Source: Endothia cerciana (Eukaryota > Ascomycota > Sordariomycetes > Diaporthales > Cryphonectriaceae). Taken from it: a stretch of DNA of 64,000 nucleotides. Below the pieces are notes generated by a model, which was not told the origin of the DNA, searched no databases, and saw nothing but the letters and a program-made list of their open reading frames with translations. Positions 1 to 10,963 of the stretch are shown here, piece by piece. Location of the stretch: positions 62,001 to 126,000 of the forward strand of contig JALRMH010000065.1 of the NCBI GenBank assembly GCA_026119935.1, in the 5' to 3' direction. Each line of letters begins with the position of its first letter. Within the stretch, counting starts at the first letter, position 1. The position numbers and the translations under genes were made by a program.

Positions 1-1478
1 CCACGGAGATGGCCGCCATGGATGCCGAGCACGCCGTCGTCGAGAACAAAAGCCTTGCTACCTACTTTTCAGAGCAGGGCAAGCGCTACGGTGCTGACTG
101 GCTCACGCGCGACGCGGCAAATCAAGCTATCGACGTCCTCGCCAGTCATGGTCGCTTCCAAGATGCCTTCAACCTCCTGGACATCCTGGGCGAGCGCTAC
201 CGCCAGCTTCCCGTCACCCAGGTCCAGGAGCGTATGGCCGTTCACCCCGACGCCACCAGCTTCATCAACATCATGTCGCATGCCAGAAACAGGGCAAAGA
301 TGCCCCTAGTCGTCAACGTGGTGCGGAAGATGAAGAAACCGGCCTTCGCCCGACAGCCCAATGCGGCCATGCTACACCTCCTGTTCGAGATTGCCTGGAA
401 GAGCCGGCTGCGTACGAGCATCGTTGTCATCTGGCGCTACGCCTGTCTCGCCCGGCTCACCTCGTGGCGCATGCGCACGCGAGTCTCCATGCTACTAGAC
501 GGCAAGTTCGGCAAGAAAGGAGAGGAGCTGACAGAGTCAGCGTATCGTGAGCTGGGCGGGGAGTCGCTCGCGCGGGAGCTTGTCGGTGGAGATGCGGCCC
601 TGGCGGGCATCAGGGCTATCTTGCAGAGGATCTGGGACGCCGGCCCTTTTCCTCGCGATGAGCTGGGCATCCTTGCGGCGAAGGCTCTGCCCCTCGCCTT
701 TGAGAATTTCGGCCCCGCTGTCCCTCTAGGCACGGTGCTGTGTCAGTCTGTACTGCTTGATTATAGGTGTCTTCGTGCAAAAAAGATGGGGGAGCTAGGG
801 GACGTGTTAGAAAATGCAAAGACGAAGGTCTTGCCATTATGGAGGAGATTCTCTCATGAGAAAACCTGGGTCGACCTTGCGCCGCTTGAGCAAGGCAGTC
901 CCGTCACGATCAGACCTGATGATATGTGGGTGGATGATTGGGATAAGGAGGGATGGAAAATTCCGCCCAGATTTTGGGACCCCGAAAAAGCTAAGCTTGA
1001 AGAAGTGACATCCAACCATAGTGAGGCTCAAGGCACTGCCTCGGCCCAGCCTGCCTTTTTGGACGGGTCCGGTCAGGAGGAACAAGGGGATTACGAAGGT
1101 CTGTCTGTGACTGAAAGTGGGAAGCCCTCTGACCCTGCTTGTTCGAAAGACAGTCCCGAGGATGGAACGGCCATAAATTATAAACCTGCGGCTGTAACAG
1201 AGGAATGGGTCGTGGAAAAGCACATGTCCATCATCAACCCAAGAGTCTGGACGGATGAATCGGGCGAGGACATACCTGCTCTCGACCAGAAGCACCAGAC
1301 CGAGCTGCAAAAGCAGAATGAGGAGGCGATTCTGGCTGCCCTGGACGAGTTGAGCAAGGAGAAAATAGTTACTCGCTATGTCATGTCGAATCCTGACAAT
1401 TCTAGAGATAGGACCGCGAAGACTGGGGACGGCACCGCGGACGAGGTGCAGGAAGGGGCGGTTGAGGGGAGTGAATAG
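1..1478 (+). CDS. Pentatricopeptide-repeat-type protein, 3' part only
   Basis: The reading frame is already open at the first bases of the window and ends with TAG at 1476-1478, so only the C-terminal part (about 490 residues) is present and the true start lies outside. The first 250 residues are helix-rich and contain short stretches of the style seen in fungal organelle-type PPR proteins (DAFNLLDILGERY, PDATSFINIMSHARN, VNVVRKMKK, PNAAMLHLLFEIAWK), that is, helix pairs spaced about 35 residues apart. The last 150 residues are acidic and low in complexity. PPR proteins usually bind mitochondrial RNA; that role is inference, and the targeting peptide is not visible. No intron is needed in the visible part. 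The family assignment rests on pattern only, without alignment. Confidence 0.6.
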   Translation, partial: TEMAAMDAEHAVVENKSLATYFSEQGKRYGADWLTRDAANQAIDVLASHGRFQDAFNLLDILGERYRQLPVTQVQERMAVHPDATSFINIMSHARNRAKMPLVVNVVRKMKKPAFARQPNAAMLHLLFEIAWKSRLRTSIVVIWRYACLARLTSWRMRTRVSMLLDGKFGKKGEELTESAYRELGGESLARELVGGDAALAGIRAILQRIWDAGPFPRDELGILAAKALPLAFENFGPAVPLGTVLCQSVLLDYRCLRAKKMGELGDVLENAKTKVLPLWRRFSHEKTWVDLAPLEQGSPVTIRPDDMWVDDWDKEGWKIPPRFWDPEKAKLEEVTSNHSEAQGTASAQPAFLDGSGQEEQGDYEGLSVTESGKPSDPACSKDSPEDGTAINYKPAAVTEEWVVEKHMSIINPRVWTDESGEDIPALDQKHQTELQKQNEEAILAALDELSKEKIVTRYVMSNPDNSRDRTAKTGDGTADEVQEGAVEGSE

Positions 1479-4349
1479 TGTGGCCGAAAGCCCGACCCAA
1501 CGTTCCGTGAAGGGCAGCGTCGTGGACGAGCCAGCGAGGGGAGCCCAGGAGCGGATTGAGTGACAGCAGACCTGGACAAATCCCAACTTGTACCTCTCCT
1601 TAAGACATAGATCAAATCACGAGGTACCTCGGGCCGAAGTTCCGTTACACCTCTGGAGGCCTCGAGGCTTTCCAAATCTTCCATGTTTCCAAGGCCCCGG
1701 ATCTATCAGAGCCGGTCAATCAACATGATCGTGCTAACACAACCACCCACCCCAGAAGGCATACTATACGCCAAAGTTCATCAACGTCGTGCTAGGTTAC
1801 GTCACATTGCCATCGACATAGTGCCTCGATTACAGATCCGAGTCCTGAAGTCTCAGATGAGGTCTCTCCTGGTTCCATTCCGATTCGCACCTGAAACCAG
1901 GACGGCACCGCCGCGCTCTCGTCTTCGGAAAACGGACATCGAAGTAACCGCCCAATTCGACCCCCCCGGCAGATGCAACCTCCACGCAAGCCGAAAGATC
2001 ACCAGCGGCTTCACCCTTTCAGCAATAAAGCCCGACAGCTCGGCGAGCTCCGCGTCCGGCACCTCAGGCGGCAGGAGACTCGGCTCGTGCCTGGAGCTGC
2101 CAATCATCACCGCCACCAAGTGAGGCCAGAAGACTCTGCTGGGTTCATGCCCTTATCGACCAGCCTGAGAAGAAGCCAAATCAATAAAGAGCTGTGAGGC
2201 ACGTTCTACTCACCTCGGTTCACGAGGCCGGTGTGCTGTGATCTCGGATAGCTACGACACCGCGCACCGAGTCCGAAGGGCTTCCCTGTCACCTCTAGAG
2301 ACTCACGGCCCGGTTGCTATCCTGGCAATCCTGCCATGTAGCAGATGTGCAATGCTACAAGCGAGGGCGGTCTCAAAGCAGGTACTAGGCACGCCACGGA
2401 CGACCAGCCTGGTGTGCCTGAGGCGGGCACGACCGACCCCGTCGCCGAAGAGGTGGCGTCACTCTGTTAGACGGCACGTCCGTCAAGACGCATGTCCTGG
2501 GAAGTGAGGGTGAGGCCTCTAACAGTTGCCGTGCCCTCCGGAGCCCGTCGTAGATTAGACTGGTCACCCCGTGTTCTTTTGGGTGCCGCTCTGATCTCCT
2601 CACGGCCATGCCCGTAGACCCGGGTGGCCCAACAAAGTGATCCATCAGCGGCATCAGCGGCATCAGCGGAATCAGTACTTCCTCCCTCGCGATCATCCTT
2701 CCCACCAAGTCTAGAGAAGATTCCTGGTATTTCCGGATGAGGCATGAGAGGTATTGATGAGAGGAAGGTCGATATATACCTGATGCCGATACAGCTTGCT
2801 CTCCTGCTCACTGCATTGCGTTGCTGTAGTCTCTGACGAGACCCTGAAGAGGGCCACCTCACGGTCCGCAAGCAGACGTTCAAACAGGCATGCTACCACA
2901 TCCCCCAAATATCAGGACTCCGAAACACCGTATCATAAGAGACAAGCAGAAGCAACAAAGACAAAGTCATTTAATCATTTGATCATACGAAGGCAGGGTG
3001 CCGGGTTCACAAGCCGTATGTACGAGGTGTGGGCTAGCTGTACGTCATTTCCTGAGGGTAGCTTACCTAGGTAGCCTGTGGTTTTCAGCTTAGGGGGTAA
3101 GGAGCAATAGTATGTACCCCCCACAGATATAGGAGGACAGGGGACGGTTGGGGTTATTTGGCCCCCGGGGGGGGGGTTGCAAGGCCAGAGGGTCAACCCC
3201 CAGCCCCAAGCTTCCAAATCTGCGGGGAAGCTTGGGCCACTTGGCTAGGTGTCATAGTGGTACGCTCTGCTCACCATGGAGGAGGAGACAGCTGAGCTGG
3301 GCTGGGCTGTGCCCTGCCCTGCCGTGCTGTGCTGTGGGGTGGGTTGGGTTGGTCCTTTGGGTCTTCGCCTTCTATGATCCGCCCTTCCATTGAGCGATTC
3401 AGGATTGTGCAGCAGACTATCATCACTGCATCTATCAATTGAGATTGGAAGTGGAAAAGGAAGAAGAACAGAAGGGGAGGAGGAAAAAATTCGGTGCATG
3501 TCTGGGCCCAGCCCCTCTATCAACCCAACCCTACTACCAAATAGTACCGCCACTACAGGCCCCGACCCTGATGCAGATAGGCTGGCGGGCTGGGGGTACC
3601 CCACTCCTAGAGCCCAGAGCAGATGCAGTACATATGTAGCAGGAATGAAGGAAGTACCCTCGTGAGAATCTAGGCGGTCACATTGACACCTCGTGCAGGA
3701 CAAGTATCCCCCCCCCCCGCGGATGAGACTCCCGACCTGCCTGCGCCGTATGCACATCTGCCTCGCCTCCTCTGTGCTACCCACCACCTAACTGAGACTG
3801 GCAGCCTGAGCCTAACAGGGGACAGGCCGACCTGTGATTGATACCCTAGGCCAGGACAGGCACACACGCATGCACACCGCGGGTCCATGGTCGCTAAGCT
3901 TCTAGACCCCCCCCCCCCCTACAACGTCATTGTATTGTATCGGAGGGCTGCAGCTCGCAGCAGGAGCGGCGGCAACAAACCACCACCACAACCAACACCA
4001 CAGCCAAGAAAACTCTGACCTAACCACCCCCCAAGACCCAGGCCCAGGACCAAGAACCAGGCCAGACCAGACGCCGTACCCTTCAACAACCTCGTTCGAA
4101 GCCTGATCCACCCCGTCGGCCACATCCACATCCACAACCAGCGGTTGACTCAATTAATCTCCATTCCACCTTGACAATCCCCCTTCCCTGTACCCCGCGG
4201 TAGCCTTACTGCTACCAACTTTCTCTCGCCTCTGTCCTCCCCCCTCCCTCCTCCTCGCCCTCGTCGTCGACCCTACCCTGCCCTACCATCCACCCCCCAT
4301 CCCCATCCCCATCCCCATCCCCATCCCTCACCCTCACCTTTGAGACGCC
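1479..4349. other. Intergenic region with 5' leader of the phosphatase gene
   Basis: I see no convincing gene here. The reading frames are short and unlike known proteins. The part from about 3700 to 4349 is very pyrimidine-rich, with poly-C tracts near 3708 and 3908 and a CATCCC array just before the phosphatase start, and probably holds the promoter and 5' UTR of that gene. A GGCATCA/CAGC-type short repeat lies near 2642-2670. Confidence 0.5.
4294..4327. repeat. CCCCAT/CATCCC hexamer microsatellite
   Basis: About five tandem copies of a CATCCC-like hexamer occupy the stretch 20-50 bases before the phosphatase ATG, in its likely 5' UTR. Such C-rich leaders are common in this window. Confidence 0.7.
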
Positions 4350-6462
4350 ATGGGTCAGACACTCTCCGAACCTGTTGTCGAGAAGGTCAGTTCAGTTCCC
4401 TTCCTGCCTGCGCTGTCTCCCCCTCCCCTGTCCCTAGCACTGCCCTGCGAGGCCTGGTCGGCAGGTTAGGCCGTGCCGCCGTTCTTCTGCAGCCGCCGCC
4501 ACGTTCGCGTCATACCACCGCGTTGGCGACGACAGGCCTCCCTCCTGTCCCAACGCGCCCTCTTCTTCTTCTCTGCGGTCGGGACCGCAGATGCCTGTCG
4601 TGCGGGTACCAGCGACGACCTGCCCGTTCACCCAGACCACCTCCCCACCGTGTGCCCCATCCAACGCCTGGAAATCTTGCTGACCGACGCGGGACGCACC
4701 TCTAGGCATCCGAGAATGGAGCTGATACCCGACTCTTCTACGGCGTCTCGGCCATGCAGGGCTGGCGCATCAGCATGGAGGACGCCCATACCACCGTCCT
4801 AGACCTCCTCGCCGGCAGTCCCGACGCCAAGGACCACCCCTCCAAGCTCTCCTTCTTCGGCGTCTTCGACGGCCACGGCGGCGACAAGGTAGCGCTATTC
4901 ACCGGCGACAACATCCACAATATCATCGCGAGGCAGGATACCTTCAAGACGGGCAACTACGAGCAGGCGCTCAAGGACGGCTTCCTCGCGACCGACCGCG
5001 CAATACTCAACGGTACAGGCTTTCCCCCCCCCCCCCCCAAACCCCCGCGTTCACTCCCGCACCAGGAGAGGCACGTGGCTGACAAATGTGTACTCGTCCA
5101 GATCCCAAGTATGAGGAGGAGGTCTCTGGCTGCACCGCCTGCGTCGGCCTCATCACCGACGACAAGATCTATGTTGTCAGTGTGCCCGCCCACCATCCCT
5201 GCCGACCCGCCCCGGAGCTAACGCCAGACATCTCATCAGGCCAACGCCGGTGACTCCAGGAGCGTCCTGGGTGTGAAGGGCCGCGCTAAGCCCCTGTCCT
5301 TCGACCACAAGCCCCAGAATGAAGGTCTGCCCGCCTCTGCTCTCGTGACCACCGACGCCGTCCACTGACACGTGCCCCGCTCAACAGGTGAGAAGGCGAG
5401 GATTACCGCCGCAGGCGGCTTTGTCGACTTCGGACGGGTGAACGGCAATCTCGCCCTCTCCCGCGCCATCGGCGACTTCGAGTTCAAGAAGAGCGCAGAT
5501 CTGGCCCCCGAGCAACAGATCGTCACTGCCTACCCCGACGTCGTGGTACACGATCTTGCCGAGGATGATGAGTTCCTGGTGATTGCGTGTGACGGTGAGC
5601 CTGCGCCCGCCCCCCCCCCCCTCCCCCTGGTGACCTGCGCCGTTCGTGTTCGCTGACCGCCATGCGTGCCCTAGGTATCTGGGACTGCCAGTCCTCTCAG
5701 GCCGTCATCGAGTTCGTGCGTCGCGGCATTGCCGCCAAGCAAGACCTGGACAAGATTTGTGAGAACATGATGGACAACTGTCTGGCGTCGAACTCGGAGA
5801 CGGGCGGTGTTGGCTGCGACAACATGACCATGGTCATCATTGGGTTCCTGCGGGGTCGGACGAGGGACGAGTGGTATGAGGAGATTGCCAGGCGGGTTGC
5901 CAACGGTGACGGTCCCTGTGCCCCGCCCGAATATGGTACGCAACCCGAGTGATGATGACGGTGATCATCATGTTGATGCCCCGTTGTGATGATTGGCGCT
6001 AGCAATCTGCCGTCGGCCTGTCTTTTCCATGGATACCCATACTGATTTAAATGGTATCTGATAGCTGAGTTCCGAGGCCCTGGTGTCCATCACAATTTTG
6101 ATGACAATAGCAGCGGTTATGACAATGAGACCGACTCCAAGGCCAAGAACTTCGGCATCGGCGGCTACAAGGGACGCATCATCTTCCTCGGCGACGGCAC
6201 CGAGGTCCTGACCGACTCTGACGATGCCGAGATGTTCGACAACTCCGAGGAGGACAAGGATCTGGCCAGCCAGGTTTCCAAGGGACCTTCGTCCGGCACC
6301 TCGGAAGAGCAAACCCACCCCGAGGTCATCGGCAGCCCCGTCACCCCCGAGAAGCTCGACACCAGCATGAATCTCGACCGGAAGACAACTGCCCCCAAGG
6401 ACGGCCCTGGTTCTGCCGGGGCCTCGAAGTCCGAGGGTGGGGCCAAGACGGAGGAGTCTTAA
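4350..6462 (+). CDS. PP2C-type Ser/Thr protein phosphatase (Ptc2/Ptc3 type)
   Basis: This is a Mg/Mn-dependent PPM-family phosphatase. Predicted exons are 4350-4385, 4706-5012, 5102-5175, 5240-5324, 5388-5594, 5675-5935 and 6065-6462, giving 455 residues; every junction is GT-AG and keeps phase. The start MGQTLSEPVVEK is the characteristic fungal Ptc2/3 N-terminus, with a potential myristoylation Gly2. Visible motifs include GWRISMEDAH (about 31-40), GVFDGHGG (about 64-71, metal-binding Asp), NAGDSR, NLALSRAIGDFEFK, VIACDGIWD and GCDNMTMVI, so all catalytic motifs are intact. An acidic, Ser/Pro-rich tail of about 130 residues follows. In yeast, Ptc2/3 act on stress MAP kinase and DNA-damage checkpoint kinases; the same role here is inference. 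Introns 2 and 5 carry long poly-C tracts. Confidence 0.93.
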
Positions 6463-7531
6463 TTGGTGCAATCCCTTCAATGGGGTTCCTGGAGGGCACA
6501 GCACCCGAGACGTCTGACAAAGACAGCTATATGACGGTGAAGAAAAGAAAAGAAAAAAAGAACAGACAAACAGACCTTCAGTCGCCAGCGACGACGTGCC
6601 ACAAGCTGGCTGTATCTCCAACTTCCTCTCAGCCTCGGAATTTTCACGACTTTGGAGTGGTATTGAGAGCAGGTGGGATCGGCTAGAAAGAGTCTTGCAT
6701 TTTTGTATGCGAGTCCTGTACTATGTATCATTGAGAACTGCCTACCGAAGGTCCGGCCACAGGTTCCGGCTTGGGAGGAAGCACGCATGATGGTTTGGAC
6801 GGGTGCATCTTTCTGACTAGTGAACCAATTGGACAATGTTGGGGAGGGTCCTATGCGGTTCACTGGTCCGTTGAATGATATTTGCATGGACTATCAGGAG
6901 TCTGTGCCAAAGGGGCGAAGGGCTGCGGAATGAGGACTTGTCTCATAATGATTTTCGGAAACAAAGGAGAGCACATATATCCCTTGCCACTCGTCAACCT
7001 CTCTGCCATTTTTTCTGCAGAGGGTTGAATAAAGAGCAGATGAAAGATTATGGAACCTATGATGATGCTGTGATCAATGGGCGGCTTGAGCGATGCAGAT
7101 ACCCAGGCGGCAGTTTCCCCCTCGCGCATCTCTATCTGAACTTTGGGTCTATGGCAGGAGGTGATTACACCGCTGGATGTGAGACGTAAGGCTAGGGGGC
7201 TGGCCTTCTGACTCCGGCCCATCCTCGACCCCATTGTACGTATGCTGTCCTAGTACAAGACCTTATGGAGGCCGAGTATCTGAAGCCCCTGGCCAACAGC
7301 ATACTGCTAGATCTTCAAAGAACAATCCACCATGGACACTACTCAGTAAGATGAACCTTAAAGCAATGTCATGCTGCGTCCTAAAGTTCTCTCTGCCTGC
7401 ATGGTCGTATCACCAATAAGTGGCCGGCCATCCCATCCATCTGGTCCTATTAGAAAAGTACACAAGCAATCCAGGTTCGTGCACCCCCCCCCCTCCCTCT
7501 TTGAACCTCGTGGCCATGTGATAAAGATAGT
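6463..7531. other. Intergenic region between convergent genes
   Basis: This separates the phosphatase from the convergently oriented Axl2-like gene and probably holds the two 3' UTRs. An A-rich stretch with several AAAAG repeats lies around 6540-6560. I see no gene here. Confidence 0.5.
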
Positions 7532-10500
7532 TCAGACAAAAGCCCTCACATCACTTGACGTATCGCTCTTCCCTGAATCCCCTGACCGTTCACTGCCAGA
7601 GGTTCCTTGCCGGCCTCCTCCAGTAACAGCCGGGCTCGAAGCCTCGCCTCCTGCGCTGCCATTTTGTACCTTCCAGCCACTTCCGGGTTTGATCACCGGG
7701 CTCTCATCCACCTCCTCGTACGTGATCCAGTTGGGTCCCTGACTCCCCATTCCCGCCGCCCCGGGGTTCCAGACACTATGTCCAGACCGACTCCCCACCA
7801 CAGACCCCTCTCGCTCGTGCCTGGAACCCAGGCTCTGGCCCGACTTGCTCCCCACCAGAGACAAATGTAGGTAGGAGCTGCCCGTCTGGCTCGTCACCCA
7901 CGACCCCTCGCCGTCCCTGTTCCGTGACGGGTGGAACGGCGAGCTGCTCACGATGTCCTCGTAGGCGGAGATCCCGAGGCCCTGGGTGAACCGCGACGGC
8001 GCCGACGCGACGGGCGTAGATGGTGCGCGCAGAGGGCCGGGCAGGGGCGCGTCGGCATCGGCGGCAACAGCTGGGGTGCTACCGACGGGACGTCGACGGA
8101 TGGGAGGGTTGTCAGCTTGCTGGGGAGAGCGCCCCACAGACCCTCCACTTCCCCCGCTCGGACTACTCGCGTTGCCGTTCATCCGGCCGCTTCGCTGGCG
8201 GTGCCTCTCGCTGTTCGGCGCAACAGGCTCCGGGACTGAGGGCATCGGCACTGGGCTAACCGGCCCCGGCTGCGGCCATAGTCTTGGACTCAGGTATGCA
8301 CCGATCCCCCCGCGGCCACCGCTCTTACTACCACTCCGGATTCCAAGCCCACTTGGGCTCCGAGAGGCCCGCCTGCTGTCCCCATCATCGTCGACGCTCT
8401 CCAGCACTCCCCGGTGGGCCCTCTTCGAGCGCCGCAGGTGCAGGCTCGGCTTCTTGCCCAGCCTGGCGAGCGTCCTCCGCGTTGGCGACTTCACCGCGAT
8501 GGACGCGAGGCTCATCGCGCCCTTGGCCTGGGCAGACGTCTTAGCCGCGAGTTTCCGCGTGCGGCCGCGCATGCTGTCGATAGAGGAGATGCTAGCGAAG
8601 GACTTCTGGGACTGCGCGGGGCGCAGCGCCGGCTGTGTCCGGGGCTGGAACTCGGACGCCGCTCGTGGCCTCCGCATCGAGATCGGGGGGAGGGACAATG
8701 GACCCGTGCCGGGCCTGCTCGACCCAGGGCCGCTGGCCGGGGAGATGGGTGAGATGGGCGAGATCGGGTGAGAGTTGAAAGGGTCCCGCTCGTCGAGGGG
8801 CGAGACGGCTTTATTCGCTGCAGGTGTCCCTGCCCCGCCCTCCAGATCGAGCCGGCTGTCCGAGGTCTCGGGCGTGGGGAGGACCGCTACGCTCTTGCCC
8901 TTGGCACGATGACCTCCGCCGAAGCGGTCTCCGTTGAGAGTCCGATCCAGTGTGCGCTGTAGGCTGCCCTCCACGGGGGAGAGGGTGGGCACCTCAACCT
9001 CTAGGTTGTTGCGAAAGGAGCCTTGGCTGCTGTGGCTGAGATTGATGACGGGCGGTCCAGCAAACTCGAGGTCGAGATCGTGGTGCGAGCCCTCGTCGTC
9101 CGACAGGAAGCTCTCCGACACCCTAGCGTTAGCGTTGCCACGCCGCAGGCGTGCGACGCGGAAGCTGCGTAGTGAGTCGTACCAACCCTTCAGCTTGCTT
9201 GCCGGCGTCGAGTGTTCACTCGCGGGCCCGTCATCATAGATCTCCGCCAGTGACGGCACGGGCGGTATGGGCGAAGAAGTGAGCTCCGTGCGAAGGTTGC
9301 TCGCCTTCCTGGGCTTCGACTTGTCCTTCTCGCTGGGAGAGACCGCACTCTGGGGGTCCGGTGATCCGACCTCCACCCCAGGCGTGTAGATCAGGCTCTC
9401 TGGTAGGGGCGCAGAGATATAAGCGCTGTCGATAGTACTCCGCGACTGGCGCTTGTTCTTCCTGTGGCAAAAGCAGAAGCAGATGCACGCGACGAGCGCA
9501 AAGGCCGCGACGGCAGATATCACGATGGCCACGATGGTCCAATTCGGGGAGCGCGTTCCAGATGATGTCGTGGCACCACCCTTGGATGTGGGAGTCGAGC
9601 CAGCTGCTGACCGCCAGCTTGTGCTTGAGGCAGTGGTCGAGGCGGTCTCAGATGCCGGCTCAATCTCGATGACCAGTTTCTGGGACTGACCTGCTCCGGC
9701 TCTTTTGGACTTTGTACTGCCTTTGGGTTGTGCCGTGAAGGTGACGTCGATCACCGACTGGGCTGCCGAGCTCGGGACATCGCCAGTCAACGTCAAGGCA
9801 GATGCATTCCACGATAGCCATGATGCCGCTGGCTGTATGTCGGCCGTAATGTCAACCTCGGAGGGGTCTGCGAGATACTTCGTCAGATCGAAGGACAGAC
9901 GCCCTCCAGGTTTAACATCCAAAGACGGGAATGTGCTCTGAAACAGACTGTCACTATTTGTGACCTGCACCTTAAATGTAATATTCAGGACATCTGCATA
10001 TGTGTCTTGCACGGTCACCATGAACGTCGTCGATTGCGCGTCGTCCGGAGGCGTGCCACTGATGTTCCATGAGGCTTGGTCGAGAGATAGCCAAGAAGGT
10101 AGGTCGTCAGTCGTGACGTTGACTTGGCTCGTTCCTGCTATCTCGCCATCGATCTGAATGCTTTGCGCGAGCCCGTCATATGTCAGGGGCTTGCCGACTG
10201 TCGCATTGAGCGTGATAGCCAGGTCGCTCGTTGTCAGGGTATGAGTCCCGACCACTATCGAGAAGTTGACCCACGCAGCGGAGAAACCTGTGACGTCGGA
10301 TGCGATGAGCTTCATGGAAAATGTCTGCGGAGGCTCGATGAGAGAGCTGAAAGGAGGCGTAGTCCCGGTGAAGATCAGGGTGCCTGGGTCGAAGGACACC
10401 CATGCCGGTAAAGGGCTGTTGTTGTTCAGCATTACTGTGTAGTAGTTGAGCACCGAGGTCTCGGGATCAGAGAACGTGTCGTTTGCGAATGTAAACTTGA

Positions 10501-10963
10501 AGTCTTCGTCGGGGGCAAAGAGGATCGAGGACGGCTCCGAGTACTTTCCGAAGCCCTGAATCTGGTCGGATACGGGTATCTGAACTGTAGGTCCCTGGTT
10601 TCGAGATACCACCAGTGTCGCATCGTCAGAGGCCGACCCAGTCTGGTCTGTCGCTGCCACTGTGATATTGACACCCACCACCGTCCCCGCACCTATGTCG
10701 TCATCTTGCGGTGTCCCGTAGAGTGTGCGGCCGTCGCTGTCGAGAGAGAGCCATGAGGGAGGATCTACAAGCGAGTAAGACAGACTGGAGCCGGAGGACG
10801 AAGTGAAAGTCGAAGAGGAGAATTCGAAGGAGAAGAGTTCTCCTATCCTGGCCACAGGAGGAACCTGAGAGTTGATCGGGAAGCTGACTGTGGGCGCGCT
10901 GTAGACGACCGCCGCTTTGAAGAAGACGGGGAGGAGGAGTGAGGATTTCCCAGCAGGCAGCAT
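7532..10963 (-). CDS. axl2: Axl2-like polarity receptor with cadherin-like repeats
   Basis: A single long frame of 1143 residues encodes a type I membrane protein. The frame stays open 22 codons further upstream, but the ATG at 10963 starts a plausible signal peptide (MLPAGKSSLLLPVFFKAAVVYS), so I choose it. The ectodomain (about 25-440) has repeated dystroglycan-type cadherin-like units: PTVSFPINSQVPPVARIGE at the start, then PSWLSLD, LPAWVSFD, PSWLSLDQASWNISGTPP and similar strands. A Ser/Thr-rich stalk precedes one membrane segment at about 473-496 (VAIVISAVAAFALVACICFCF), followed by HRKNKR as a stop-transfer signal. The cytoplasmic tail of about 640 residues is long, basic and disordered. 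In yeast Axl2 marks axial bud sites and binds septins; in moulds the family is tied to septation and conidiation. The role here is inference from family. Confidence 0.82.
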   Translation of the reverse strand: MLPAGKSSLLLPVFFKAAVVYSAPTVSFPINSQVPPVARIGELFSFEFSSSTFTSSSGSSLSYSLVDPPSWLSLDSDGRTLYGTPQDDDIGAGTVVGVNITVAATDQTGSASDDATLVVSRNQGPTVQIPVSDQIQGFGKYSEPSSILFAPDEDFKFTFANDTFSDPETSVLNYYTVMLNNNSPLPAWVSFDPGTLIFTGTTPPFSSLIEPPQTFSMKLIASDVTGFSAAWVNFSIVVGTHTLTTSDLAITLNATVGKPLTYDGLAQSIQIDGEIAGTSQVNVTTDDLPSWLSLDQASWNISGTPPDDAQSTTFMVTVQDTYADVLNITFKVQVTNSDSLFQSTFPSLDVKPGGRLSFDLTKYLADPSEVDITADIQPAASWLSWNASALTLTGDVPSSAAQSVIDVTFTAQPKGSTKSKRAGAGQSQKLVIEIEPASETASTTASSTSWRSAAGSTPTSKGGATTSSGTRSPNWTIVAIVISAVAAFALVACICFCFCHRKNKRQSRSTIDSAYISAPLPESLIYTPGVEVGSPDPQSAVSPSEKDKSKPRKASNLRTELTSSPIPPVPSLAEIYDDGPASEHSTPASKLKGWYDSLRSFRVARLRRGNANARVSESFLSDDEGSHHDLDLEFAGPPVINLSHSSQGSFRNNLEVEVPTLSPVEGSLQRTLDRTLNGDRFGGGHRAKGKSVAVLPTPETSDSRLDLEGGAGTPAANKAVSPLDERDPFNSHPISPISPISPASGPGSSRPGTGPLSLPPISMRRPRAASEFQPRTQPALRPAQSQKSFASISSIDSMRGRTRKLAAKTSAQAKGAMSLASIAVKSPTRRTLARLGKKPSLHLRRSKRAHRGVLESVDDDGDSRRASRSPSGLGIRSGSKSGGRGGIGAYLSPRLWPQPGPVSPVPMPSVPEPVAPNSERHRQRSGRMNGNASSPSGGSGGSVGRSPQQADNPPIRRRPVGSTPAVAADADAPLPGPLRAPSTPVASAPSRFTQGLGISAYEDIVSSSPFHPSRNRDGEGSWVTSQTGSSYLHLSLVGSKSGQSLGSRHEREGSVVGSRSGHSVWNPGAAGMGSQGPNWITYEEVDESPVIKPGSGWKVQNGSAGGEASSPAVTGGGRQGTSGSERSGDSGKSDTSSDVRAFV

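Noticed and set aside
9..9. ATG at 9 as the start of the PPR-type gene
   Set aside because: The frame is open to the window edge and proteins of this type are much longer, so this is more likely an internal Met.
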